Source: Streptomyces avidinii
GTDB taxonomy: Bacteria > Actinomycetota > Actinomycetes > Streptomycetales > Streptomycetaceae
Direction of reading: 5' to 3'
Length of the DNA: 53,392 nucleotides
Assembly (NCBI RefSeq): GCF_014650695.1
Contig: NZ_BMVL01000010.1
Coordinates: forward strand, 87,201-140,592
In this document: positions 24,564 to 33,318 of the stretch, one piece after another
Position numbering within the stretch: position 1 is the first letter of the stretch
Layout: each line of letters opens with the position of its first letter
Translations under genes and position numbers: made by a program
Notes under the pieces: generated by a model
What the model was told of the DNA's origin: nothing
The model's input: only the letters and a program-made list of their open reading frames with translations
The model's database searches: none

Positions 24564-25943
24564 ATGGCCGACAGGCAGCAGACCGATCCGGCTCCGCAGT
24601 GGTGGAGCCGGCCCGAGGGGACGGCCGACGGCGGCCGTCGCGAGGGCGTTCCCGCGCCGCGGCCCGGAGCAGGGGACGAGGCGGGCGCCGACGGCGGCGT
24701 ACCGGTCCAGGATGCGGCGCCCGCCCAGGACGCGGCGCCCGCCCAGGATGCGGCCCCCGCCCAGGACGCGGGGGACGCGGCCCGCCCGGTGCGGTACGAC
24801 CCGTGGGCCGTGGAGCCCCTCCAGGTCGTGGACCGGGGCCGGGAGCCGCGCGGGATCCGGCTGTGGCAGGTGGTGGCCCTCGCAGTCGGGACGGCGCTGT
24901 TCGCCGGCGGGATCGGCGGCTACCTCGGCGTGCTCGCCGAGCGGCAGAGCAGCACCCGGCTGGAGCTGCCCCAGGCGGCCGCCGCAGACAAGGGCCGGGC
25001 CCCCGAGAGCGTCGCCGGGATCGCCGCCACCGCCCTGCCCGGGGTGGTGACCCTGCACGTGCGGGGCGCGAAGGGCAGCGGCACGGGTACCGGCTTCGTG
25101 CTCGACCAGCAGGGCCACATCCTGACCAACAACCACGTGGTCGCCGACTCCAAGGAGATAGCGGTCACCTTCAGCACCGGCGAGAGCGTCACCGCCGAGC
25201 TGGTCGGCCGCGACTCCGGCTACGACCTGGCCGTGGTCAAGGTCAGCGGGGTGCGCGGGCTCCAGCCGCTGAGCCTGGGGAACTCCGAGAACGTGAAGGT
25301 CGGCGACCCGGTGGTGGCCATCGGCGCGCCGTTCGACCTCTCCAACACCGTCACCGCCGGCATCATCAGCGCCACCGGCCGGCCCGTCACGGCAGGCGGC
25401 GACAAGGGGGACGGCAGCGACATCAGCTATGTCGACGCACTGCAGACGGACGCCCCCATCAACCCGGGGAACTCCGGCGGTCCCCTCCTCGACTCCAAGG
25501 CCCACGTGGTCGGCATCAACAGCGCGATCCGTGGGGCCGACAAGGACGACCCCACCCGGCAGGGCGGCTCCATCGGCCTCGGCTTCGCCATCCCCATCAA
25601 CCAGGGCAAGCGTGTCGCCGAGGAGCTCATCCGCACCGGCCGCGCCACGCACCCCGTCATCGGGGTCACCCTCGACATGGACTACACGGGCGACGGAGCC
25701 CGGGTCGGGGACAAGGGCGAGGACGGCAAGCCGTCCGTGGTCGCCGGCGGGCCGGGCGCGCGCGCCGGGATCAGGGCCGGGGACGTGATCACCAAGGTCG
25801 ACGGCCAGCGGGTACGCGGCGGTGACGAGCTGATCATCAAGATCCGGGCCCACCGCCCGGGCGACCCGCTGACCCTCACGGTGCTCCGCGACGGCCGCGA
25901 AAGCACACTGAAAGTGGTCCTCGGATCGGCGAACGGCTCATGA
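24564..25943 (+). CDS. HtrA-like trypsin-fold serine protease with PDZ domain
   Basis: A membrane-anchored protease of 459 residues. The cytoplasmic N terminus contains four QDAAP-type repeats (about residues 48-71), then one helix near residues 100-122 (WQVVALAVGTALFAGG). The outer trypsin domain has LTNNHVV (His), YDLAVVKV (Asp) and NPGNSGGPLLD (Ser near 303), followed by a PDZ domain (PGARAGIRAGDVITKVDGQ). It should degrade or chaperone misfolded envelope proteins. I chose the ATG at 24564 because GGGGAG lies 6 bases ahead; open sequence extends back to a TTG at 24522. It belongs to the sigma-factor operon. Confidence 0.92.
   Translation: MADRQQTDPAPQWWSRPEGTADGGRREGVPAPRPGAGDEAGADGGVPVQDAAPAQDAAPAQDAAPAQDAGDAARPVRYDPWAVEPLQVVDRGREPRGIRLWQVVALAVGTALFAGGIGGYLGVLAERQSSTRLELPQAAAADKGRAPESVAGIAATALPGVVTLHVRGAKGSGTGTGFVLDQQGHILTNNHVVADSKEIAVTFSTGESVTAELVGRDSGYDLAVVKVSGVRGLQPLSLGNSENVKVGDPVVAIGAPFDLSNTVTAGIISATGRPVTAGGDKGDGSDISYVDALQTDAPINPGNSGGPLLDSKAHVVGINSAIRGADKDDPTRQGGSIGLGFAIPINQGKRVAEELIRTGRATHPVIGVTLDMDYTGDGARVGDKGEDGKPSVVAGGPGARAGIRAGDVITKVDGQRVRGGDELIIKIRAHRPGDPLTLTVLRDGRESTLKVVLGSANGS
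24705..24776 (+). repeat. Four 18-base tandem repeats in the protease gene
   Basis: Four 18-base units encode VQDAAP, AQDAAP, AQDAAP and AQDAGD. They lie in the cytoplasmic disordered part of the HtrA-like protein and probably vary in number between strains. Confidence 0.75.
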
Positions 25944-26061
25944 TCCTGTCATGACGGCCGGGTGAAACCGCGGCGGAGGCGGTACGTAGGTATGGGCCCG
26001 TGGACAACGGCGGGTACCGTGTGTCGGGGCCCGAAGTGATAGAGAGTCGAGGAGCGGCAAG

Positions 26062-26511
26062 GTGTTCAACGACATAGGCGCACTCGAACTTGTCACGATC
26101 GTGGTGCTCGGCATTCTCGTCTTCGGACCGGACAAGCTGCCCAAGGTCATTCAGGACGTCACGGGCTTCATCCGGAAGATCCGTGCGTTCTCGGACAGTG
26201 CGAAGCATGACATCCGCTCCGAACTCGGCCCCGAATTCAAGGATTTCGAATTCGAGGACCTCAATCCGAAGACCTTCATCCGCAAGCAGCTGACCGAGAA
26301 CGAGGACCTCAAGGAGATCCGCAGCAGCTTCGATCTCCGCAAGGAGCTGAACGACGTCTCGGATGCCGTCAAGAGCTCGGCTGCCGACGGCGATCCGGCC
26401 TCCCCGGCGGCCGCCGCCGCCACGCCCGCCGTGACCGGCCCGGACCTGCTGAAGAAGCCCGCCGCACCCGCCGTGGACCAGCGCTCGCGCTTCGACGCCG
26501 ACGCCACCTGA
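26062..26511 (+). CDS. tatB: Sec-independent protein translocase subunit TatB
   Basis: TatB, the substrate-receptor partner of TatC in twin-arginine export. The protein is 149 residues. It starts with MFNDIGALELVTIVVLGILV, then FGPDKLPKVIQDV, the hinge and amphipathic helix of the family, followed by a charged helix (RKIRAFSDSAKHDIRSELGPEFKDFEFED) and an Ala/Pro-rich tail. The position after the HtrA-like gene matches the mycobacterial locus. The GTG at 26062 has GAGGAG upstream. It acts in the cytoplasmic membrane. Confidence 0.93.
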   Translation: MFNDIGALELVTIVVLGILVFGPDKLPKVIQDVTGFIRKIRAFSDSAKHDIRSELGPEFKDFEFEDLNPKTFIRKQLTENEDLKEIRSSFDLRKELNDVSDAVKSSAADGDPASPAAAAATPAVTGPDLLKKPAAPAVDQRSRFDADAT

Positions 26512-26578
26512 CGCGCGGCCTGCCCGGCGATCCGCGGTCGGATGGCTATCCTCCATCTGTCCGGATGGCAGGACGCCC

Positions 26579-26637
26579 GAGGGAGGGGGTCCCCCCAGCG
26601 CAGCGAGGGGGAGGGCCGTTCCGGACCCCACGGAACG
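26579..26637. repeat. G-rich interspersed repeat and hairpin upstream of a hypothetical gene
   Basis: 26579-26615 has GAGGGAGGGGGTCCCCCC followed by AGCGCAGCGAGGGGG, a type of sequence I recall recurring between Streptomyces genes. CGTTCCG at 26617-26623 and CGGAACG at 26631-26637 then form a hairpin 14 bases before the hypothetical gene at 26651. Confidence 0.5.
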
Positions 26638-26650
26638 AGAGGCCGCCCAG

Positions 26651-27379
26651 ATGGAGACGACGAGCAGCAGCCGGGTAGGGGCGCAGACCGCGGAGGCCCT
26701 CGCCCCCGCCGCACCCGCCCAGGAGCCGGATACCGGCCCAGAGAGTCATACGCAGCCACAGGAGGCCGCCGCGCCCGTACCGGCGGCCCGCCGGACGGCC
26801 GACGGGTTCCTGGCCGCAGACTTCCCCTGGTACGGGCTGGACGGGGCCTTCACCGGCCCCCGCTGGCTCATGCAGGTGGCCGTAGCCGCCGACGGCACCG
26901 TGGAGCACGGCTCCACCGGCCACGGGGACGAGCCCTCCGCCCGGGGCGAGATCGCCACCGGCGAGAAGGAGCGCTTCGCGGTGGTCATCACCGTGGCGAG
27001 CAACCCGCTGCGCCGCAGCGGGGACGGCACCGGCGTGCTGGAGGCCACCTCGGTCGCCTCGGCGGCCTGGCTGGCCGGCTCCGGGCTGCTGGCGTACAGC
27101 TGGCCCGGACAGATGGACCACTCGCTGCGCGACGACTGGCTTGACCAGCAGACCGAGGCCGCCTGGGAGCTGGCGGACGACCTGGCCGGTGAGGACTGGT
27201 CCACGCTGTCGCTGCCGGTGGACGGGGAGCCGACGCCGTTCCACTACCGCGAGTCGGAGTTCGGGTGGGTGCTGGCCGGATCCACCGGGAGCGGCGTCCA
27301 CCTGGGTGCGTACGGCCGCGGCATGAGCGCGTACGGGCTCGGCTTCGCCGCGATCGCGGACCTCGGTGCGTACGAGTGA
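26651..27379 (+). CDS. Conserved hypothetical protein
   Basis: A 242-residue soluble protein. Residues 1-52 are Ala/Pro/Glu-rich and probably disordered; the rest is an ordered alpha/beta region starting at DFPWYGLDGAFTGPRWL, with further motifs SWPGQMDHSLRDDWL and FHYRESEFGWVLAG. There is no signal peptide, membrane helix or cysteine. I do not recognise a family. The ATG has GAGAGG upstream. It lies between tatB and mrp and is separated from mrp by a strong terminator. Confidence 0.75.
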   Translation: METTSSSRVGAQTAEALAPAAPAQEPDTGPESHTQPQEAAAPVPAARRTADGFLAADFPWYGLDGAFTGPRWLMQVAVAADGTVEHGSTGHGDEPSARGEIATGEKERFAVVITVASNPLRRSGDGTGVLEATSVASAAWLAGSGLLAYSWPGQMDHSLRDDWLDQQTEAAWELADDLAGEDWSTLSLPVDGEPTPFHYRESEFGWVLAGSTGSGVHLGAYGRGMSAYGLGFAAIADLGAYE

Positions 27380-27435
27380 CCAGTGGCCAGTGACGAGTGA
27401 CCCGTGGCGGGTAGCGACGGGACCGGTACACCGGT

Positions 27436-27476
27436 ACGCGGAAGGGCGCCGCTCGGCGAGCGGCGCCCTTCCGCGT
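27436..27476. terminator. Very strong bidirectional terminator
   Basis: Twenty-base perfect arms flank a single central G (outer bases ACGCGGAAGGGC and complement). It lies between the hypothetical gene's stop (27379) and the convergent mrp stop (27490), so it can end both transcripts. Confidence 0.85.
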
Positions 27477-27489
27477 GGTGCGGGACCGG

Positions 27490-28650
27490 TCAGAACTTGT
27501 TGCGCGGGGTGATGCCCAGGGACATGCCCGAGAGGCCGCGCGCACGGCCGCCCAGCTTGCCCGCGATCGCGCGCAGGGCCGCGCCGGCCGGGGAGTCCGG
27601 GTCGGACAGGACCACGGGCTTGCCCTCGTCGCCGCCCTCGCGCAGCCGGACGTCGATCGGGATCGAGCCCAGTACGGGCACCGTCGCGCCGACCGTCTTG
27701 GTCAGCCCGTCGGCGACCTTCTGGCCACCGCCCGAGCCGAAGACGTCCACCATCTCGTCGCAGTGCGGGCACGGCAGGCCCGACATGTTCTCCACGACGC
27801 CGACGATCTTCTGGTGGGTCTGCACGGCGATCGAGCCGGCCCGCTCCGCGACCTCGGCCGCGGCCTGCTGCGGGGTGGTGACGACGAGGATCTCGGCGTT
27901 CGGCACCAGCTGGGCCACGGAGATCGCGATGTCACCCGTACCCGGCGGGAGGTCGAGGAGCAGCACGTCCAGGTCGCCCCAGAACACGTCGGCCAGGAAC
28001 TGCTGGAGCGCACGGTGCAGCATGGGACCGCGCCACACCACCGGGGCGTTGCCCGGGGTGAACATGCCGATGGAGATGACCTTCACGCCGTGCGCCGACG
28101 GCGGCATGATCATGTTCTCGACCTGGGTCGGACGCCCGTCCACACCCAGCATGCGGGGCACGCTGTGGCCGTAGATGTCCGCGTCGACCACGCCGACCTT
28201 CAGGCCGTCCGCCGCCATCGCCGCGGCCAGGTTCACCGTGACGGAGGACTTGCCGACGCCGCCCTTGCCGGACGCGACCGCGTACACACGGGTCAGCGAG
28301 CCCGGCTTGGCGAAGGGCACCTCCCGCTCGGCGGTACCGCCGCGCAGCGTGGCCGCCAGGTCCTTGCGCTGCTCGTCGCTCATCACGTCCAGGGTGACGG
28401 CGACGGAGGTGACGCCGGCGACCTTCTCGACGGCCTCGGTGACGTTCTTCGTGATGGTCTCGCGCATGGGGCAGCCCGACACCGTGAGGTAGACCGTGAC
28501 GGCGACGGCGCCGCCCTCGCCGATCTCCACCGATTTGACCATGCCGAGCTCGGTGATCGGCCGGTGGATCTCGGGGTCGTTCACCGTCGCCAGCGCGTCC
28601 AGGATCGCGTCCTGCTCAGGCACGGCGGCGGAGCTTGTGTCGGTAGCCAT
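27490..28650 (-). CDS. mrp: Mrp/NBP35 family iron-sulfur carrier P-loop ATPase
   Basis: A protein of 386 residues that binds ATP and an Fe-S cluster for transfer to apoproteins. The N-terminal MIP18/DUF59 domain (ALATVNDPEIHRPITELGMV and the SGCPMRETI cysteine motif) precedes the deviant Walker A SGKGGVGKSSV. The bridging-cluster motif CPHC is in ENMSGLPCPHCDEMV. The ATG at 28650 is the best start; the frame stays open further. It is next to the DUF1003 gene and near tatB, as in mycobacteria from memory. Confidence 0.93.
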   Translation of the reverse strand: MATDTSSAAVPEQDAILDALATVNDPEIHRPITELGMVKSVEIGEGGAVAVTVYLTVSGCPMRETITKNVTEAVEKVAGVTSVAVTLDVMSDEQRKDLAATLRGGTAEREVPFAKPGSLTRVYAVASGKGGVGKSSVTVNLAAAMAADGLKVGVVDADIYGHSVPRMLGVDGRPTQVENMIMPPSAHGVKVISIGMFTPGNAPVVWRGPMLHRALQQFLADVFWGDLDVLLLDLPPGTGDIAISVAQLVPNAEILVVTTPQQAAAEVAERAGSIAVQTHQKIVGVVENMSGLPCPHCDEMVDVFGSGGGQKVADGLTKTVGATVPVLGSIPIDVRLREGGDEGKPVVLSDPDSPAGAALRAIAGKLGGRARGLSGMSLGITPRNKF

Positions 28651-28693
28651 GTACCCGATGGTACGGCTCGGTAGCAGGCCGCAGGTAAGCCTC

Positions 28694-29386
28694 TCAGCGG
28701 TCGCCTTCGTCACGTTCGGCGGGGAATAGACGCCGCTCGTCCATCTCCTTGATCAGGTCCTGGAACTCGGACCTGATCCAGTCGCGCGTGGCGACCTCGC
28801 CCAGGCCCATCCGCAGGGCGGCGATCTCCCGGGTCAGGTACTCCGTGTCGGCGATGGACCGCTCGTTCTGCTTGCGGTCCTGCTCGTGCGTGACCCGGTC
28901 GCGGTCGTCCTGCCGGTTTTGCGCGAGCAGGATCAGCGGAGCCGCGTAGGAGGCCTGCAGCGACAGCATCAGCGTCAGGAAGATGAACGGGTACGGGTCG
29001 AACCGCAGGCCGTCCGGCGCGAAGATGTTCCACAGCACCCAGACGATGATGACCAGGGTCATCCAGACGATGAACCGGCCGGTGCCCAGGAAGCGCGCCA
29101 CGCGCTCCGACAGCCGCCCGAAGGCCTCCGGGTCGTACTCGGGCAGCAGCGACCGGCGCGGTGCGCGCGGCTGGTCCAGGCGCACCCGCGAGCGCGTCAG
29201 CGCGCTCGACCCGGTGCCCGACGACTTCCCCGCTCGCTCGCCGGAACGTTCCGCCGCGTCCGCCGCCAGCCCGTGCTCGCGCGCCTGAACCCGCGCCTGT
29301 TCGCGCCGCTCCCGGATCTGCTCGCGGCGCCGCTCGCGCGCCTGCTCGCCGCGCCCCCGGTCGAAGCGTCCTCGTTCAGCGGCCAC
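28694..29386 (-). CDS. DUF1003 family membrane protein
   Basis: A 230-residue protein. The first 75 residues are Arg/Glu-rich and coiled-coil-like (ERRREQIRERREQARVQ). Two membrane helices follow (FIVWMTLVIIVWVLWNIF and FIFLTLMLSLQASYAAPLILLAQ), the DUF1003 core. A soluble tail contains NQNR-type NRQDDRDRVTHEQDRKQNE. The family's function is unknown. The GTG at 29386 overlaps the MgtE-like gene by 11 bases, so the two are co-translated and may act together with magnesium. Confidence 0.88.
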   Translation of the reverse strand: MAAERGRFDRGRGEQARERRREQIRERREQARVQAREHGLAADAAERSGERAGKSSGTGSSALTRSRVRLDQPRAPRRSLLPEYDPEAFGRLSERVARFLGTGRFIVWMTLVIIVWVLWNIFAPDGLRFDPYPFIFLTLMLSLQASYAAPLILLAQNRQDDRDRVTHEQDRKQNERSIADTEYLTREIAALRMGLGEVATRDWIRSEFQDLIKEMDERRLFPAERDEGDR

Positions 29387-30647
29387 CGACGGCCTCCTCG
29401 GAATGGAAGTCCGTCTCCCGCCAGTCGTCCGGCAGCAGGTGGTCCAGCACGTCGTCGACGGTGACCGCGCCCAGCAGCGAGCCGCTCTCGTCGACGACCG
29501 GCACCGCCACCATGTTGTAGGCGGCGAGGTGCGTGGTGACCGCGGGCAGCGAGGCGTTCGGCCGCAGCGGCGGCAGGTCCGTGTCCACGATGGAGCTGAC
29601 CAGCGTGAACGGGGGGTCGCGCAGCAACCGCTGGAAGTGCACCGTGCCCAGGTACTTGCCCGTCGGCGTCTCGTCCGGCGGCCGGCACACGTACACCTGC
29701 GCCGCCAGCGCCGGCGACAGGTCCGCCTGCCGTACGCGGGCCAGCGCGTCCGCGACCGTCGCGTCGGGCCGCAGCACGATCGGCTCCGTGGTCATCAGGC
29801 CGCCGGCGGTGTTCTCCTCGTAGGACAGCAGGCGGCGCACATCGGCCGCGTCGTCCGGCTGCATCAGCGTCAGCAGCCGTTCCTTGTCGTCCTCGGGCAG
29901 CTCGGACAGCAGGTCGGCCGCGTCGTCGGGGTCCATCGCCTCCAGGACGTCGGCGGCGCGCTCCTCCTTCAGCTTGCCGAGGATCTCCACCTGCTCGTCC
30001 TCGGGCAGCTCCTCCAGCACGTCCGCGAGCCGGTCGTCGTCGAGGGCGTTGGCCACCTCGGCGCGCCGCTTCGGCGTCAGGTGGTGCAGGACGTTCGCCA
30101 CGTCCGCCGGGCGCATCTGCTCGAAGGTGGCGACCAGGTTCTCGGCGCCCTGGCCGTGCTCCTCCAGCGAGAAGCCGGTCACCGCCGACCACTCCACCGT
30201 CAGGGTCTCGCCGCGCCGGCGCAGCGCCCCCGACTTGCCCTTCCGTACGAAGATCCGGTCGATCTCCCAGTCCCGGCGGGCCGGCAGCTGCTGGATGGCC
30301 ACGTCCAGGACGGTGACCTCCTCGCTGCTCGCGACCAGCGTCACCCGCCGGTCCAGCAGCTCGCCCAGGACCAGGCGTTCGGTGGGGCGCTGCTCGAAGC
30401 GCCGCATGTTGACGACACCGGTGGTGATGACCTGCCCGGACTCCACGCCGGTGACCCGGGTCATCGGCAGGAAGATCCGCCGCCGGCTGACGACCTCGAC
30501 CACCAGGCCCAGCAGCCGCGGCGGACGGCCGCCGACCCGGAGCATCGCCACGAGGTCGCGGACCCGGCCGACCTGGTCGCCGTTGGGGTCGAAGACGGGC
30601 ACACCCGACAGATGCGAAACGAAGATCCGCGGGGCGCCTGCAGCCAT
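29376..30647 (-). CDS. Soluble MgtE-like protein (PRC barrel, MgtE N-domain, CBS pair)
   Basis: A 423-residue protein lacking the membrane channel of MgtE. It begins with a PRC-barrel (FVSHLSGVPVFDPNGDQVGRV), has a second barrel-like stretch, then the superhelical MgtE N-domain (NALDDDRLADVLEELPEDEQVEIL ... MDPDDAADLLSELPEDDK) and two CBS domains with MTTEPIVLRPD. In true MgtE these parts sense Mg2+ and gate the pore. Without the pore this may be a cytoplasmic magnesium or nucleotide sensor; that is inference. The ATG at 30647 follows AGGAGG. Confidence 0.85.
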   Translation of the reverse strand: MAAGAPRIFVSHLSGVPVFDPNGDQVGRVRDLVAMLRVGGRPPRLLGLVVEVVSRRRIFLPMTRVTGVESGQVITTGVVNMRRFEQRPTERLVLGELLDRRVTLVASSEEVTVLDVAIQQLPARRDWEIDRIFVRKGKSGALRRRGETLTVEWSAVTGFSLEEHGQGAENLVATFEQMRPADVANVLHHLTPKRRAEVANALDDDRLADVLEELPEDEQVEILGKLKEERAADVLEAMDPDDAADLLSELPEDDKERLLTLMQPDDAADVRRLLSYEENTAGGLMTTEPIVLRPDATVADALARVRQADLSPALAAQVYVCRPPDETPTGKYLGTVHFQRLLRDPPFTLVSSIVDTDLPPLRPNASLPAVTTHLAAYNMVAVPVVDESGSLLGAVTVDDVLDHLLPDDWRETDFHSEEAVGGR

Positions 30648-30834
30648 CCGAGCGCCTCCTAGTGCGTCGATCAAGAGTCGTGCCGTGCCTCAGGCTAGCC
30701 CGTGCCGCGGCCAAGCGTCCTGGTGGGGCGGTCCGCCCGGGGGCCGGTGCACTCCGGGGCGCGGTCGCGGGGCGAAGCGTACGGGCGGGTACGCTGCCTG
30801 CTGCTCGCAGACGACCGACGAGAGGCACCTACCC

Positions 30835-31626
30835 GTGACCGCCTACTTCCCTGCCGCGCGGCTGCGCCGGGCCGCCTTCATCGGTGCGCTGTGCGCAGGC
30901 CTCGCCGTCACCGGTACGGGCTGCGGGGACGATCCCGACGAGGGCACGAACGGCGTCGGCAAGCTCTCCGCCGACAAGATCGAGGCGAAGGCGAAGGCGG
31001 CCGCCACGGAGGCCGACTCGGTGCACCTGTCCGGCACCCTGGTCAGCGGCGGCAAGTCCTTCACGCTCGACATGCGGCTGAAGGCGGACGGCGGCTCCGG
31101 CGAGGTGAAGTCGAAGGACGACACCTTCCAGCTGCTGCGGGTGGGGGAGCAGCTGTACCTGAAGGCGAGCGCGGCGTTCTGGGGCCAGTCCGACTCGGCC
31201 GGCAAGCTCGGCGACAAGTACGTGAAGGTGCCCGAGGGCGACCCCTCGTACAAGCAGTTCCGCGGCTTCACCGACATGGACGTGCTGCTGGACGGGCTGC
31301 TCGGGCTGGAGGGGAAGCTCGCCAAGGGCTCGTACACCAAGGTCGGGCACACCCGCGCCGTCCAGGTCACCGCGAACGAGGGCAAGGGCGGAAAGCTCTC
31401 GGTCTCGCTGGAGGGGACCCCGTACCCGTTGATGATGGAGCGGGCGGGCGGCGCCGGCCGGGTGGAACTCGCGGAGTGGGGCAAAACCTTCCCGCTGGAG
31501 GCGCCCGCGCAGGACCAGACGGTCGACTACGGGTCCCAGCTGCCCACGACCAAGGACCAGGGCGGCGACTCCGCCCCGGCCCCCTCGAAGGGCTCCGGCC
31601 AGGGCGCGAACCCGACCAAGCCCTAG
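30835..31626 (+). CDS. LppX/LprAFG-like lipoprotein
   Basis: A 263-residue exported protein. The N terminus has LRRAAFIGALCAGLAVTGTGC, so Cys30 is the probable lipid-attached residue, although the -3 position is Gly rather than Leu. The mature part, with LSGTLVSGGKSFTLDMRLKA and FQLLRVGEQLYLKAS, fits the LppX/LolA-like sandwich that binds lipids in actinobacteria. The C-terminal 25 residues are Pro/Ser/Gly-rich. The GTG has GAGAGG upstream. It ends 2 bases before a convergent gene. Confidence 0.8.
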   Translation: MTAYFPAARLRRAAFIGALCAGLAVTGTGCGDDPDEGTNGVGKLSADKIEAKAKAAATEADSVHLSGTLVSGGKSFTLDMRLKADGGSGEVKSKDDTFQLLRVGEQLYLKASAAFWGQSDSAGKLGDKYVKVPEGDPSYKQFRGFTDMDVLLDGLLGLEGKLAKGSYTKVGHTRAVQVTANEGKGGKLSVSLEGTPYPLMMERAGGAGRVELAEWGKTFPLEAPAQDQTVDYGSQLPTTKDQGGDSAPAPSKGSGQGANPTKP

Positions 31627-31628
31627 GG

Positions 31629-32144
31629 TCAGCCCCGGGCGGCCTTCTTCCGCTTCAGCAGCAGCTTCGGCAGGCCCGCCGGGATCGCCCGGCGCGTCGT
31701 CGCCGGGGACGGCAGCGGGGTCGCGACCAGCGAGCCGTCCGGCAGCCGGTCCCGGACCGACTCCGGTTCCAGCCGCAGCAGCCGGCACTCCCGCGCCCAC
31801 CGCTCGGTCATGTTCTCCGAGTCGGGCGCGTTCAGCCGTTTGCCCTTGAGCTCGGCGACCGCCGCCGCCCACTCCTCGCTGCGGGGCGCGATCTCCCGCA
31901 CCGTCGCCGTCCAGGCCACCAGCCGGCCGCCCTTGTCCTTGCTCCGTACGGTCACCTCGGCGGTCGCGCCGTCCGCCAGCCCCGGGAACGGCTGCTCGCC
32001 GGGCCCGTCGCCCAGCACGTGGGCCGCGCCCTCCACCCAGGCGTGCCACAGGGCGCGGTCGGCCCCGCCGCCGCGCACCCAGATCAGGCCGGACTTCTTG
32101 GTGGCCTCCTCGACGAGGGCGAGGTCGAGCGTGCTGAGAGTCAT
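31629..32144 (-). CDS. Conserved hypothetical protein
   Basis: A 171-residue soluble, basic-tailed protein (KLLLKRKKAARG at the end). It starts with LDLALVEEATKKSGLIWVRG and contains TAEVTVRSKDKGGRLVAWTATVRE, suggesting mixed alpha/beta. It has only one cysteine, no membrane segment and no familiar motif. I recall similar proteins in Streptomyces next to corA but no function. The ATG at 32144 is the first start in the frame. Confidence 0.75.
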   Translation of the reverse strand: MTLSTLDLALVEEATKKSGLIWVRGGGADRALWHAWVEGAAHVLGDGPGEQPFPGLADGATAEVTVRSKDKGGRLVAWTATVREIAPRSEEWAAAVAELKGKRLNAPDSENMTERWARECRLLRLEPESVRDRLPDGSLVATPLPSPATTRRAIPAGLPKLLLKRKKAARG

Positions 32145-32202
32145 GCCGACAGCGTAGGGGGTCGCTCCCCGCGCGCGAGCGGGCGTCCGGGACGGGCCCG
32201 GG

Positions 32203-33318
32203 TCACAGCCACCCGTGGCGGCGCAGCGCGCGGTGGATGGTGAAGCAGGAGGCGGCGATCGCGGCCATCACCATCGGATAGCCGTAGCGCCAGTGGAGTT
32301 CGGGCATGTGCTCGAAGTTCATGCCGTACACCCCGCAGATCATCGTCGGCACGGCGATGATCGCCGCCCAGGAAGTGATCTTGCGCATGTCCTCGTTCTG
32401 GGCGACCGTCGCCTGCGCGAGATTGGCCTGGAGGATCGAGTTCAGCAGTTCGTCGAAGCCGACCACCTGCTCGTGCACCCGCGCCAGGTGGTCGGCGACG
32501 TCCCGGAAGTACTTCTGGATGTCCGGGTCGACCAGTCGCATCGGTCGCTCGCTCAGCAGCTCCATCGGCCGCAGCAGCGGTGATACCGCCCGCTTGAACT
32601 CCAGGACCTCGCGCTTGAGCTGGTAGATGCGGCCCGCGTCACCGCCGCGCGCACTGCCCTTGGCGGGCGCCGCGAACACCTCGCTCTCCACCTCGTCGAT
32701 GTCGTCCTGCACCGCCGCGGCGACCGCGATGTAGCCGTCGACGACGTGGTCGGCGAGGGAGTGCAGGACCGCCGAGGGGCCCTTGGCGAGGAGGTCCGGG
32801 TCGTCCTGGAGGCGGTGGCGCAGCCCCTTGAGGGACCCCTGCCCGCCGTGCCGGACGGTGATGACGAAGTCGGGGCCGGTGAAGCACATCACCTCGCCGG
32901 TCTCCACCACCTCGCTGGTGGCGGTCAGTTCGGCGTGGTCGACGTAGTGGATCGTCTTGAAGACGGTGAAGAGGGTGTCGTCGTAGCGCTCCAGCTTCGG
33001 CCGCTGGTGCGCGTGCACCGCGTCCTCCACGGCCAGCGGGTGCAGTCCGAAGGTGGCTGCGATCCCGGCGAACTCCGCCTCGGTCGGCTCGTGCAGGCCG
33101 ATCCAGGCGAATCCGCCGTCCTCGCGGACCCGGCGGATCGCCTCACGGGGCGTCAGACACGCCGGACCCAGTACGCGCCTGCCGCCCCGGTACACGGCGC
33201 AGTCGACCACCGCGCTGCTCGCCGAGGGGTCGCGGGTGGCGTCGTAGCCGGGCTGTACGGGGGTGGCCCTGCGCAGGGACGGACGAACGGCCGCACGCAG
33301 GTAGGGCAGCATCGACAT
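32203..33318 (-). CDS. corA: CorA family magnesium/divalent cation transporter
   Basis: Membrane cation channel subunit of 371 residues. The cytoplasmic funnel includes GGFAWIGLHEPTEAEF and ALEDAVHAHQRPKLERYDDTLF-like features. The long stalk helix precedes two C-terminal helices, with the pore signature YGMNFEHMPE after the first. Such pentamers import Mg2+ with passive gating. The ATG at 33318 follows AAGGAG. Together with the MgtE-like and DUF1003 genes it makes this a magnesium-related neighbourhood. The arginine-rich last residues (RALRRHGWL) are typical. Confidence 0.93.
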   Translation of the reverse strand: MSMLPYLRAAVRPSLRRATPVQPGYDATRDPSASSAVVDCAVYRGGRRVLGPACLTPREAIRRVREDGGFAWIGLHEPTEAEFAGIAATFGLHPLAVEDAVHAHQRPKLERYDDTLFTVFKTIHYVDHAELTATSEVVETGEVMCFTGPDFVITVRHGGQGSLKGLRHRLQDDPDLLAKGPSAVLHSLADHVVDGYIAVAAAVQDDIDEVESEVFAAPAKGSARGGDAGRIYQLKREVLEFKRAVSPLLRPMELLSERPMRLVDPDIQKYFRDVADHLARVHEQVVGFDELLNSILQANLAQATVAQNEDMRKITSWAAIIAVPTMICGVYGMNFEHMPELHWRYGYPMVMAAIAASCFTIHRALRRHGWL

